A stretch of DNA of 16,623 nucleotides, from assembly GCA_003158835.1 (NCBI GenBank), contig PMLI01000407.1, forward strand, positions 1 through 16,623, written 5' to 3'. A program made the translations under genes and the position numbers. The notes below the pieces were generated by a model. The model had not been told where the DNA came from. It saw only the letters and a program-made list of their open reading frames with translations, and made no database searches. This stretch comes from Acidimicrobiaceae bacterium. GTDB lineage: Bacteria > Actinomycetota > Acidimicrobiia > Acidimicrobiales > Palsa-688. Below are positions 5,748-12,851 of the stretch, one piece after another (within the stretch, counting starts at the first letter, position 1; each line of letters starts with the position of its first letter).

Positions 5748-8306
5748 TTACATCCCCAACATGGGGCCCGGCCGCCTTTTGGACGCACTCCACGAGACAT
5801 GGCCCAGCGGGGGCCGGCCGGCTTGGTGCTCGGGAGAGGCACGGTCCTCGGGCCGCACTCGGGCCGCCAGGCCGAGGTCGCGTTCCACGGCGCACGCCGT
5901 CACGACCTCGGCCCAGCGCCGGCGAGCGATGGTGTTGAGCGGGCGGGGCCCGGCCCGTTCGAGCATCCCTTCGTCGGGCCAGCCGGTGGCCAGCTGCGAG
6001 ATCCCGGCCCGGCGCCGCTGGGCCATGCCGGCGGCTCCGGTGGCAGGCATGCCCGGTCCGGCCAGGGTGACCCAGGCGGCGTCGACGGGCGCGGCCCGGC
6101 CGCTCAATGCCAACGGGTCGCCCAGCACCAGGAGGCGGTCTCGCTCCGGTTCGCACGACCGCAGGTAGGGGACCGTGGTGGCGTAGCCGTAACCGAGACA
6201 TGGGGCGTGCGCGGGCCCGACCGAGGACGTCCCGGGCCCCGCTCGGCCCCGCCATTGGACCTCGATGGTGCCGGCGCCCAGGGCCACCACGGTGCCGCGG
6301 GTGGCGCCGGCGATGGGCCCTATGCGGCGCAGGACGAGGACCTCGTCGCCCACGGCGTAGCTGCGTTCGCCGAGCGTCCGTGCCGGGCGACCGGCCGGGC
6401 CGGCAGTCGCCCGGGCGGCGCGCGCCGCGGTATTGAGCGCCTCGGCTTCGGCCGGTCCGAAGGCGACCATGAGCGGGCACAACCGCCCCGGTTGTGAGGC
6501 CGCATCCCAGGCGGCCACGAGATGGGCCATGGCGGCCGTACCCGTCAGCGAGCCTTGAACGCTTATTCCCGGGAGCGAAATGGCCGCCGTCGCGGCGCCG
6601 GCCCAGCTCGCCGCCCCGGCCAGGTCGGCCAGCGGGGAGCCCGCCGGCTGGTCGGCCTTCTGGTCCAACGACCGGGCCATACTTGGCCCCCGGCCCGGCA
6701 CTGTGCCCCCGACGACCAGGACGAGCTTGGTTTGCCTGTCGGTGGCCTGCTCGACCAGTTGCGCCAGCGCCACCGGGCTCATGTGGTCGGCGGCGTCGAC
6801 TACCAGTACTCGATGTCCGGGCCGGCCGGCCCGGGGCGAGGCAACGCTCCTGGCCCCGCCGGGCGCCTCGAGCGAGGTAAGGGCGCGCCACCGCCGGGCC
6901 GACAGCTCCGAAGGGCAGGCCACTTCTACGGTCATCCCGGCCGCCTGCCAGATGGCCCGGGCGGCGTCGGCACAGGCGGCCTGGTCGAGCCACGGTGCCG
7001 CCGGCAGGACGGCGACACCTTCGCCCGAACAGGCCAGTTGGAACGCGGCTCGGGCCAGCCGCCCGCCGGTCCCGAGCGCTGCCAGCTCGCCCTCGGCCAC
7101 GGCCGGGCTCACCGCCGCGGTCTTGGCGAAGCGTGCTTCGACGGCCAGGTCGATAACCCGGTGGTCGAGCTGTCGGGCCCGGGCGCTGGTCCAGCAGCCA
7201 CGGCCGGCCCCCGGCGCCGGCCCCCGGGGGCCAAGCCCGGCTCCCGGCGTCGGCCCCTGGGCATCGCGCCCTGCCCCCGGCGCCGGCCCGCCCGTCTCGC
7301 TCGACTCGCACCAGCGCCGGGCCCAACCGGCCGCCTCCGCCAGCCCGAGCCCGGCGGGGCACGACTCGGCCAGGGCGACGAGGACGTCGGGCTCATTGAA
7401 CACCGCGCCCCGCCGGGCCAAGGCCTCGGTCACGGCGGTGGCGGAGGGTGGGGGAGGCGCCAGCGCCGCCGTGGCCTGTGCGGCGCCCACCACGGCCGCC
7501 GTTTGCGGTCCGTCCCACCCCGTGGCAGCTGTGGTGAGGCCCGCGCTAGTGCTGGCCCGGCGCGACCGCCCCTGCGCGATCCGCCCTGTGGCGGCCGACT
7601 CCGAACCGAACCGCCGGGCGGTGGCCTGCACCGTCCGGGACCGGACGCTGGCCGCCGCGATCGCCGCCCCAGGGACCGTGTCTATTTCTCCCAGGCCGCC
7701 AGGGCAGAGCGCCCACCGGAAGCCGAACCCGGCCTCGCCCAGCCGGGCTCGCAACGCCAACTGGAAGCCGGCGCCCAGGCCCTCGCGCCAGCGCCATAGC
7801 TCGCCGCCCACCAAGCAGCTCCACCCGCCGTCGGCGGCTCGGCCCAGGTTCGCCAGGACGACATGGGAGTGCAGGTGGGGTTGGCCGGCGTCGTTGTCCA
7901 GGTGCTCGAAAGCAGCGGCGACGACACCCTGAACGGGGACCATGTGGCCGGAGCGGCGCACCCACGCAGCCCGGTCCTCGAGCGTGCCCACGGCGTCGGT
8001 GACGGCGCGCCGGTAAGCGTCCCGCAGCCTTGTCCCCACGTCCGTGCGCCCGGTGGCCACCAACAGCGAGAGCGATTTGGGGGCGGCGAAAACCAGGTCC
8101 CAACCGTGGCGGCGCCGCAGGCCCGGGTGGGTCGTAAGCGCCCCGCCGCCCGGCTCCCGCCCCAGCAGGATGGCCCGAAGCTCCGTGGCGTCGACGGGCC
8201 CGGACAGCCCGAGCGGCCCCGCGCCGTGCCCCAGCCAGGCGCTGTGCGAGGCGGAACGCTGCCAATAGCCGACGCTTGACGCCGACGCCGGATTGAGTAC
8301 CAACAT
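5748..8306 (-). CDS. MobF (TrwC/TraA-type) relaxase with degenerate helicase domain
   Basis: An 852-residue conjugative relaxase, expected to nick the transfer origin and bind the strand covalently. Residues 1 to about 225 form the HUH relaxase domain. Y14 (VGYW) is the likely nucleophile and D70 lies in GWDLVFAAPKS. The metal-binding triad is H135, H146 and H148 (HLDNDAGQPHLHSH), with the same +11/+13 spacing as in TraI. After a Pro/Gly-rich linker with an 11-residue repeat (about 339-372) comes a region that aligns by eye with the TraA RecD-like helicase but lacks its motifs. Where GxAGTGKT is expected it has LPAAPWLDQAA (about 431-441). Where DEA is expected it has VVDAADHM (D504). VLVVGGTVPGRG replaces the GDxxQL segment. 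GDEVLVLRRIGPIAGATRGTV is still recognisable. The ATG at 8306 has no Shine-Dalgarno; a TAGTAT box 8 bases upstream suggests a leaderless mRNA. GC is extreme. Confidence 0.85.
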   Translation of the reverse strand: MLVLNPASASSVGYWQRSASHSAWLGHGAGPLGLSGPVDATELRAILLGREPGGGALTTHPGLRRRHGWDLVFAAPKSLSLLVATGRTDVGTRLRDAYRRAVTDAVGTLEDRAAWVRRSGHMVPVQGVVAAAFEHLDNDAGQPHLHSHVVLANLGRAADGGWSCLVGGELWRWREGLGAGFQLALRARLGEAGFGFRWALCPGGLGEIDTVPGAAIAAASVRSRTVQATARRFGSESAATGRIAQGRSRRASTSAGLTTAATGWDGPQTAAVVGAAQATAALAPPPPSATAVTEALARRGAVFNEPDVLVALAESCPAGLGLAEAAGWARRWCESSETGGPAPGAGRDAQGPTPGAGLGPRGPAPGAGRGCWTSARARQLDHRVIDLAVEARFAKTAAVSPAVAEGELAALGTGGRLARAAFQLACSGEGVAVLPAAPWLDQAACADAARAIWQAAGMTVEVACPSELSARRWRALTSLEAPGGARSVASPRAGRPGHRVLVVDAADHMSPVALAQLVEQATDRQTKLVLVVGGTVPGRGPSMARSLDQKADQPAGSPLADLAGAASWAGAATAAISLPGISVQGSLTGTAAMAHLVAAWDAASQPGRLCPLMVAFGPAEAEALNTAARAARATAGPAGRPARTLGERSYAVGDEVLVLRRIGPIAGATRGTVVALGAGTIEVQWRGRAGPGTSSVGPAHAPCLGYGYATTVPYLRSCEPERDRLLVLGDPLALSGRAAPVDAAWVTLAGPGMPATGAAGMAQRRRAGISQLATGWPDEGMLERAGPRPLNTIARRRWAEVVTACAVERDLGLAARVRPEDRASPEHQAGRPPLGHVSWSASKRRPGPMLGM
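7205..7292 (-). repeat. 33-bp tandem repeat inside the relaxase linker
   Basis: Three imperfect 33-bp units encode GPAPGAGRDAQ, GPTPGAGLGPR and GPAPGAGRG. They lie in the hinge between the relaxase and the degenerate helicase region. The unit keeps the reading frame, so copy number can change without breaking the protein; it probably acts as a flexible spacer. Confidence 0.7.
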
Positions 8307-8351
8307 GGCTTGAAATACTACAAGAACTATGAAATACTATGAAAGGTACTT

Positions 8352-8381
8352 CCGGCCCGCCATCTGCGGCACCAGGGCCGG
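8352..8381. repeat. 7-bp inverted repeat in the candidate oriT region
   Basis: CCGGCCC (8352-8358) pairs with GGGCCGG (8375-8381) across 16 bases. It is directly beside the AT-rich direct repeats. Such pairs can occur by chance in GC-rich DNA, so the value lies in its position. Confidence 0.4.
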
Positions 8382-8420
8382 CTTGCTCGGCGACAAGCGC
8401 CTCTTCAGCCCTCCGCCATC

Positions 8421-8426
8421 AAGGAG
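8421..8426 (+). promoter_or_regulatory. Ribosome binding site that sets the DUF6112-like start
   Basis: AAGGAG lies 5 bases before the ATG at 8432. It decides the start of the small membrane protein against the in-frame ATG at 8339, which lies in the repeat island and has no such site. Confidence 0.75.
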
Positions 8427-8431
8427 CCGCC

Positions 8432-8746
8432 ATGCACTCCCATCTCGTCCGCTTGCTAGCTGATAGTACGAACATCACCCTCGACCCGGCCAACAGCACG
8501 GATCTGCCCGGCAGCACGACCCTTGCCAACCTGGCCAGCGGGGTCGGCCACTGGGCCCTGCTGGCTTCCATTGTCGGGGTGATGGTCGGCGGCGTCATGT
8601 GGGCCTTTGGCCACTTTTCCCACAACTACCAGCAGTCTTACAGCGGCCGGCGCGGGGTGATCGTCTCGGGGGTGGCGGCGTTATTGATCGGGGGCTCCCA
8701 ACAGATCATCAGCTTCTTCTTCAGCCAGGGTTTGAACCTGCGCTGA
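8432..8746 (+). CDS. DUF6112/VirB2-like small membrane protein of an actinobacterial T4SS
   Basis: A 104-residue protein with two hydrophobic helices (about 38-59 and 76-97) separated by a short polar loop containing SGRRGV. This size and pattern fit the DUF6112 or TrbC/VirB2-like membrane proteins that open the transfer operons of actinobacterial conjugative elements, where they may be the pilin-like subunit or a channel part. The N-terminal ~35 residues are polar with a weak hydrophobic start (HLVRLLA), so a cleaved signal is uncertain. The start at 8432 is chosen from its Shine-Dalgarno; the longer reading from 8339 adds 31 low-complexity residues. The stop overlaps the next start (TGATG), a strong sign of translational coupling with the TrbL-like gene. 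Confidence 0.7.
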   Translation: MHSHLVRLLADSTNITLDPANSTDLPGSTTLANLASGVGHWALLASIVGVMVGGVMWAFGHFSHNYQQSYSGRRGVIVSGVAALLIGGSQQIISFFFSQGLNLR

Positions 8747-9825
8747 TGAACCTTTGGCCGTTCCCCATCTCCATCAGCGCCAGCAGTTTGGGCACGCTCT
8801 TCTTCTCGGGCCTGGAGCACCTGGAAGCCGACGCCGCCAAATCGTTGCTGGCCGACCTCATAAACGTCGTCGTGCCCGCCACCACCAACATCGGTTTCGA
8901 CGCCGGCGACTGGTTCGCGTCGGTATCGCACCTGCTTTTCCCGATCGAGGAGCTTGTCCTGGCGCCTTTGCTCTTCGCGGCCACCATCGGGGCTGTGCTG
9001 CGCCAGGACATGCGCCGCTTGGCCCGGGCGTGGGGGGTGTGCCTGCCGGTGTCGCTGCTCTCCGGTTACGTCATAGTCGGACTGGCCCAGCGCGGCCTGC
9101 AGGTGACCGACGCTATATCCCAGCTTGTGCAAAGCCAGGTCGAGCCAAATCTACAGAAGGACTTTCTGGACGCCATAACACTGGGGATAACCGGCTCTGT
9201 AAACGCCGGCCCGCTCGGGGCGCTGGTGAGCCTGCTCGTCCTGATCGGGGGCATTCTCATTTGGCTCGAGCTGGCCCTGCGCTCGGCTGCCATCGAGCTC
9301 GCCGTCTTCTTCATGCCTTTGGCGTTAGCCGGGCTCGTTTGGCCGGCTACTGCGCATTGGGCCAAACGCCTGGCCGAGGTGCTCGGCGCACTGTTGCGAG
9401 CCAAGCCCGTAATAGTCGGCGCGCTGTGCCTCGGCGCCAACGCGCTGACGAGCGCTGACGCGGGGGCCGGCTCCGTCGTCACGGGGGCAGCCATCTTGCT
9501 GCTGGCCGCCTTCGCTCCGGTGGCGCTCCTGAAACTGGTGCCTATGGCCGAGGCATCGGCCATAGGCCATCTGCAAGACGTCTCGCGCCAGCCCTTCCGC
9601 GCCGCCGAACGAGCTGTCAACAGCACCATGAACGCCGTCACCCGCGCCGCCGCCTTTGCTCAGACCGCTCGCCATGGGGGCACCGTGGGCGGGGGAGCGG
9701 GCCAACTCCTGCACCAGGTGAGCCAGGCCGAGAACCCCGGCACCGGCACCGTAAACCCTCTCGGGCCGGCCGGTGACCCCAGCGTCATCTCCGTCGCCAG
9801 CCGGGTGAGCACGTCCGATGGCTGA
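8746..9825 (+). CDS. TrbL/VirB6-like multi-pass conjugal transfer protein
   Basis: A 359-residue protein with at least five or six hydrophobic segments between about 60 and 270, followed by a hydrophilic tail of about 90 residues rich in Ala, Gly and Ser. The architecture and position match the TrbL/VirB6-like inner-membrane channel proteins of actinobacterial type IV secretion systems. Segments include LVLAPLLFAATIGAVL, ALVSLLVLIGGILIWLELAL and AAILLLAAFAPVALLKLV. The last one resembles the FAPFVLLKL-type motif of this family. The ATG at 8746 overlaps the stop of the upstream gene; an earlier in-frame ATG at 8599 lies deep inside that gene and is rejected. The 3' end overlaps the start of the SCO6880-like gene by 8 bases, so the three genes form a tightly coupled operon. 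Confidence 0.75.
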   Translation: MNLWPFPISISASSLGTLFFSGLEHLEADAAKSLLADLINVVVPATTNIGFDAGDWFASVSHLLFPIEELVLAPLLFAATIGAVLRQDMRRLARAWGVCLPVSLLSGYVIVGLAQRGLQVTDAISQLVQSQVEPNLQKDFLDAITLGITGSVNAGPLGALVSLLVLIGGILIWLELALRSAAIELAVFFMPLALAGLVWPATAHWAKRLAEVLGALLRAKPVIVGALCLGANALTSADAGAGSVVTGAAILLLAAFAPVALLKLVPMAEASAIGHLQDVSRQPFRAAERAVNSTMNAVTRAAAFAQTARHGGTVGGGAGQLLHQVSQAENPGTGTVNPLGPAGDPSVISVASRVSTSDG

Positions 9826-11275
9826 GGGCGCGCACTACCGTTTCGAACCCCTGCAGCGCCGCGGCGTGCTGCTCGGCCTCAGCCTCGGCCAGCTGGCCGT
9901 CGTCGGCTGCGCCGTAGTCATGGCTTTGGCGCTGGTCAAGACGTGGCCCGGCCCGGCCGGCTTGGCCGGTGCTGTGGCCGTTCTCGGCGCTGGAGGTGTG
10001 ATGTGCCGGCCCGTTTCGGGGCGAACACTCGTGCAGTGGTTGGGGATCGCCGGCTCGTTTGGCGCCCGGCGCCGCTCAGGCACGGCCCCAGTCCCACCAT
10101 CAGTCCTGCCGTCAGTCCCGCCATCGGTGCCGTTTGCCGCCCGGGGAGCCGGGCCGAGGACGGCACCCGCCCCTCCGGTCTCCCGGCTCCCGGCTGTGCT
10201 CTTCGTCCCCGGCCTCTACCTGAGCGAGGTGCCGCCCGGGGACGGCGGAGGCGCTATGGGCGTGCTGGTCGACGAGCGGGCCGGCACGGCGGCTGCCATA
10301 CTGCGGGCCCAGGGCACCTCGTTCTGTCTGCTGGACGACACCGACAAGGAGCGCAAGCTGGGGGCGTGGGCGGCGGTGCTGGAGTCGCTTTCCAACCAGC
10401 GCAGCACGCTGGTGCGCTTGCAGTGGTGCCAGCGCGCTCTGCCCGCCGACAGCCACGCTCTGATCTCCCACTTACAGCGGGCCGGCCAACCCGGTAGTCC
10501 CGGTTACGGTGGGCACCTCGAACTGCTCGAAAAGGCGGGGCCACGGTCGCTGCGCCACGAGACGCTTCTGGTGGTCGCCGTGCGCGCCCGGGCCCAGCGG
10601 GGGCGGCCGAGCCGACAAGGCGCGGCCGCACTGCGCAACGAGGTGCGAGCATTGCGGGCCCAGATGCGCAATGTGGGCCTGGTATGCCAGGGCGTGCTCG
10701 ACGGGCCCGGTGCCGGCGCCGCCCTGGGTGGCTTCCTGCTGGCGGACTTGGTGCGCCACCCGGGGGCGCACCCGTGGCCTCTGGCCGTCGAGGAACATTG
10801 GGCCGACGTCCATGCCGACCTGAGCTGGCACCGCACTTACTGGGTGGCGGAGTGGCCCCGTAGCCGGGTCGGCCCTGATTTCTTGAGCCCTCTCCTGGTC
10901 GGTCTGGGGCGCCGGTCCTTCTCGGTGGTCATGGCCCCGGTGCCCCCCGAGCGCGCCGCACGCGACGCCGAGGCCTCCCGTACCGCGCAGCTGGCCGATG
11001 CCCAGTTGCGCGCCCAGGGGGGCTTTCTCGAGACCGCCCGGCACCGCCGTAAGGCCGAGGCCCTGGAGGGCAGGGAGACCGAGTTGGCCGATGGGCGAGG
11101 TTCGTTCGAGATGGCGGGGTACGTGAGCGTTTCCGCGGACGATAAGCCCGGTTTGGAGCAGGCCTGCGCCGAGCTAGAGCGGGCCGCGGGTGCCGCCAAG
11201 CTCTGCCTGCGGGCCCTTTTCGGCCAGCAGAAGGAGGCCCTGACCTGGGCTCTGCCCTTCGGGCGGGGCCTGTGA
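9818..11275 (+). CDS. SCO6880/PrgI-family type IV secretion protein
   Basis: A 485-residue protein with two N-terminal membrane helices (about 18-40 and 46-62) and a large cytosolic part. The start YRFEPLQRRGVLLGLSLGQLAVV and the later segments RAGTAAAILRAQGTSFCLLDDTDKERKLGAWAAVLESL and LVRLQWCQRALPAD are typical of the SCO6880 family. These occur in actinobacterial conjugative elements next to TrbL-like and VirB4-like genes. The family probably supports assembly of the secretion channel; its exact activity is unknown. The C-terminus (ALPFGRGL) looks complete. Residues about 92-104 are a PPSV/LPSV repeat coded by 12-bp DNA units. The usual next gene, a VirB4-like ATPase, is absent: the operon stops here, 76 bases before a convergent gene. 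Confidence 0.8.
   Translation: MAEGAHYRFEPLQRRGVLLGLSLGQLAVVGCAVVMALALVKTWPGPAGLAGAVAVLGAGGVMCRPVSGRTLVQWLGIAGSFGARRRSGTAPVPPSVLPSVPPSVPFAARGAGPRTAPAPPVSRLPAVLFVPGLYLSEVPPGDGGGAMGVLVDERAGTAAAILRAQGTSFCLLDDTDKERKLGAWAAVLESLSNQRSTLVRLQWCQRALPADSHALISHLQRAGQPGSPGYGGHLELLEKAGPRSLRHETLLVVAVRARAQRGRPSRQGAAALRNEVRALRAQMRNVGLVCQGVLDGPGAGAALGGFLLADLVRHPGAHPWPLAVEEHWADVHADLSWHRTYWVAEWPRSRVGPDFLSPLLVGLGRRSFSVVMAPVPPERAARDAEASRTAQLADAQLRAQGGFLETARHRRKAEALEGRETELADGRGSFEMAGYVSVSADDKPGLEQACAELERAAGAAKLCLRALFGQQKEALTWALPFGRGL
10093..10128 (+). repeat. 12-bp tandem repeat, three imperfect copies
   Basis: Units at 10093-10104, 10105-10116 and 10117-10128 share the pattern CCNNCCNTCNGT and encode a run of four-residue P/L-P-S-V units just after the second membrane helix of the SCO6880-like protein. 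It is probably a linker. Confidence 0.6.
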
Positions 11276-11351
11276 GAAGCAGTGGGCGCCTCGCCATCAC
11301 CCAGCAGCCGGGGCGGCGCCGTCCCAGATATACGCACTAACCGCTGAAGGT

Positions 11352-12341
11352 TCAAGCCTGGGCGGCGGCCAGAAAGTGTTCCAGCTCTGCTTCGATGTCC
11401 GGCCCTGCCGGTTGGTAGACAAACTCGGTCACGCCCGCCTGTGCCAGCGCGTCGAGCCGCTGCCGGACCCGGTCTGCGGTACCGGTGAAGGTCGCTTCCC
11501 CGGTCATGGTGGCGCCCCCGGCCTCCCATGCGGCCTGATCGGCCTCGTTCATCTCGACGGCGTGGCCCCGATGAACCGCCAGGTGGCGCTGGATGGGCGG
11601 TGCCCGGTCGACGACCTCTAGCCACGCCTCCCCGCCCGGGAGCCCGGCCACGGCGGCCCGGCCACCCGAGACGTAAGCGCCGTGAAACTTCTGGGCCGTC
11701 CCCGGTCCGGCCGCCGCCCGCACCCGGGGCGAGGTCACTTCCTCTCCGTGCCCGAGCACGGTCCCGGAGGCGAGGAAACAAACCACGGGGAACGTGGACG
11801 CGGGCTCCGGCACCGCGCCCACCACGAAGATCCCGTCCGCCAGGTCGGCCGCCGCGGCCAGGCCCTTCGGTCCCCCGGCGGCCAGGAGCAGCGGCACGGA
11901 GATGGGCCGAGGTGGGGCAGAGCCGGTGGGGTGGAGCATCTGCATCCAGGCGCCTTCCCACTCGACTACGTCGCCCCGCAACAAGCCGCGGTAGGCGGCG
12001 ACGTAGTCGCGCACGAACGACCACGGGATGGCGCCGTAACCCATGGCGCGCCGGCCCGAGAAACCTGTGCCGAAGGCGACGGTGACCCGCCCTAACGCGA
12101 GGTGGACAAGCATGGCGGTGGCGGCCGCGTTGACCATCGGGTGGCGCAACGTGGGCACCAGGACTGCGGGCCCCAGACCGATCCGCGTCGTGCGGGCCGC
12201 GGCCAAGGCGAGGGTCATCCACACGTCCGGGCTGTTCTGAGGCGTGTCGTACAGCCACGCCCGGGCGTAGCCGAGTTCTTCGGCCGTCTGGATGTGAGCG
12301 GGAGACTCGAGCGTGGTCGGAAATGCGCACGAAACGTCCAT
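11352..12341 (-). CDS. LLM-class flavin-dependent oxidoreductase
   Basis: A 329-residue luciferase-like monooxygenase-fold protein, cytosolic, expected to use reduced FMN or coenzyme F420. Family features are the early ETAEELGYARAWLYDTPQ-type segment, ALAAARTTRIGLGPAVLVPTLRHP, LGRVTVAFGTGFSGRRAMG, the PLLLAAGGPKGLAAAADLADGIFV segment, and the late GTADRVRQRLDALAQAGVTEFVYQP. The high-GC actinobacterial context makes F420 likely, but the sequence alone does not decide the cofactor or substrate. The ATG at 12341 is preceded by AAGGAG (12346-12351) at 4 bases. The frame stays open for 62 codons further upstream, but those residues are low in family character. It lies 46 bases after the PRC-barrel-like gene, so both are probably one operon. 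It converges with the transfer operon at its 3' end. Confidence 0.83.
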   Translation of the reverse strand: MDVSCAFPTTLESPAHIQTAEELGYARAWLYDTPQNSPDVWMTLALAAARTTRIGLGPAVLVPTLRHPMVNAAATAMLVHLALGRVTVAFGTGFSGRRAMGYGAIPWSFVRDYVAAYRGLLRGDVVEWEGAWMQMLHPTGSAPPRPISVPLLLAAGGPKGLAAAADLADGIFVVGAVPEPASTFPVVCFLASGTVLGHGEEVTSPRVRAAAGPGTAQKFHGAYVSGGRAAVAGLPGGEAWLEVVDRAPPIQRHLAVHRGHAVEMNEADQAAWEAGGATMTGEATFTGTADRVRQRLDALAQAGVTEFVYQPAGPDIEAELEHFLAAAQA

Positions 12342-12345
12342 GGCT

Positions 12346-12351
12346 CTCCTT
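12346..12351 (-). promoter_or_regulatory. Ribosome binding site that sets the LLM gene start
   Basis: AAGGAG on the minus strand, 4 bases before the ATG at 12341. It supports the short form of the oxidoreductase against upstream in-frame starts as far as 12527. Confidence 0.75.
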
Positions 12352-12387
12352 TGCCGGTCGTGGCCGACCGTGCCTGGTGGTGTCGGT

Positions 12388-12759
12388 CTACCGGTCTCGC
12401 TCGACCCAGTGTTCGCGGCCGAACATCCGGCCAAAGCGGGCGTGCAGAGATGGGCCCGTGTCCTGGAAGGCGTCCACCACCTCGACCGGCGGGTTTGAAG
12501 GCCGGGGCAGGGCGGCCGCTTCGGCATCGCTCAGCTGGCAGTGCACCGCCGTCCGGGTGATTTTGGCGATCTGGTCGCGGTCGACAAAGCGGAGGCCACG
12601 GTGGACCTTGACGACAATCCCGTCGAAGAGGGCGAGTGATTCGACCACCAGCACGTGCTGCACCGTGCCGAACTCGGTAGCCGAGGAACTGAGGACCGGC
12701 GTGCCGTTTTGGAGCCCGAGGTAGGAGATCTCATCATCTGTGCCGGCCGTGCCTGACAT
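12388..12759 (-). CDS. PRC-barrel-like small protein
   Basis: A 123-residue soluble protein. The segment from about residue 15 to 80 reads like a PRC-barrel-type beta domain: LQNGTPVLSSSATEFGTVQHVLVV, FDGIVVKVHRGLRFVDRDQIAKI, then TAVHCQLSDAEAAALP. Such small beta-barrel proteins are common in actinobacteria, often without known function, and may bind partners or act as stress-related adaptors. The tail (103-123) is basic and aromatic. The ATG at 12759 follows a GGGAGGA Shine-Dalgarno at about 5 bases. It is the first gene of a minus-strand pair with the LLM oxidoreductase and is divergent from the ROK regulator 92 bases away. Confidence 0.6.
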   Translation of the reverse strand: MSGTAGTDDEISYLGLQNGTPVLSSSATEFGTVQHVLVVESLALFDGIVVKVHRGLRFVDRDQIAKITRTAVHCQLSDAEAAALPRPSNPPVEVVDAFQDTGPSLHARFGRMFGREHWVERDR

Positions 12760-12851
12760 TGTTCCTCCCTGGCGTGCTCGTAGCGGCCATGCTAGCTGAG
12801 GGGCTCACGGCGGGCTCGGCCGGGTCGGCCGGCTTGCTCTTGAACTAAGAT
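12760..12851. promoter_or_regulatory. Divergent promoter region between the PRC-barrel-like and ROK genes
   Basis: The gap carries TTGAAC twice (12840-12845 and 12852-12857), separated by TAAGAT (12846-12851), which fits a -10 box for the ROK gene. With that -10, transcription would start near 12858 and a leaderless GTG at 12861 would be possible. The TTGAAC pair could be part of an operator for ROK self-regulation. No clear -35 box is visible. Confidence 0.35.

Larger units (their letters stand above)
8307..8431. promoter_or_regulatory. Divergent promoter region and candidate oriT
   Basis: This 125-base gap separates the relaxase from the divergent transfer genes. It starts with an AT-rich island, unusual in 70% GC DNA. 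TGAAATACTA occurs at 8311-8320 and 8330-8339, and the related TGAAAGGTAC at 8340-8349. Each full copy gives TAGTAT on the minus strand, a -10-like box; the one at 8315-8320 ends 8 bases before the relaxase ATG. On the plus strand TTGAAA (8310-8315) and TACTAT (8335-8340) are possible but 19 bases apart. An inverted repeat follows at 8352-8381. Transfer origins usually sit beside MobF genes and combine direct repeats, AT-rich DNA and an inverted repeat, so this is the best oriT candidate here; no nic site is identified. Confidence 0.5.

Noticed and set aside
5677..7362. 561-codon minus-strand frame overlapping the relaxase gene in another phase
   Set aside because: The product is almost only Arg, Gly, Pro and Ala, typical of an out-of-phase reading of very GC-rich DNA; the relaxase frame has catalytic motifs.
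6522..7932. Two long plus-strand frames (from 6522 and 6580) opposite the relaxase gene
   Set aside because: Low-complexity Arg/Pro/Ala products without motifs, explained by high GC and lack of stop codons.
8599..8745. Upstream extension of the TrbL-like gene
   Set aside because: It would lie wholly inside the preceding gene; the ATG at 8746 overlaps that gene's stop in the usual coupled way.
11276..11351. Attachment site or terminator at the end of the transfer operon
   Set aside because: I saw only short GGCGCC-type self-complementary pieces, common in this GC-rich DNA, and no match to the repeat at 5666-5708.
10837..12330. 497-codon minus-strand frame across the SCO6880-like and LLM genes
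   Set aside because: It crosses two well-supported genes and the intergenic gap and has Arg/Gly-rich filler sequence.
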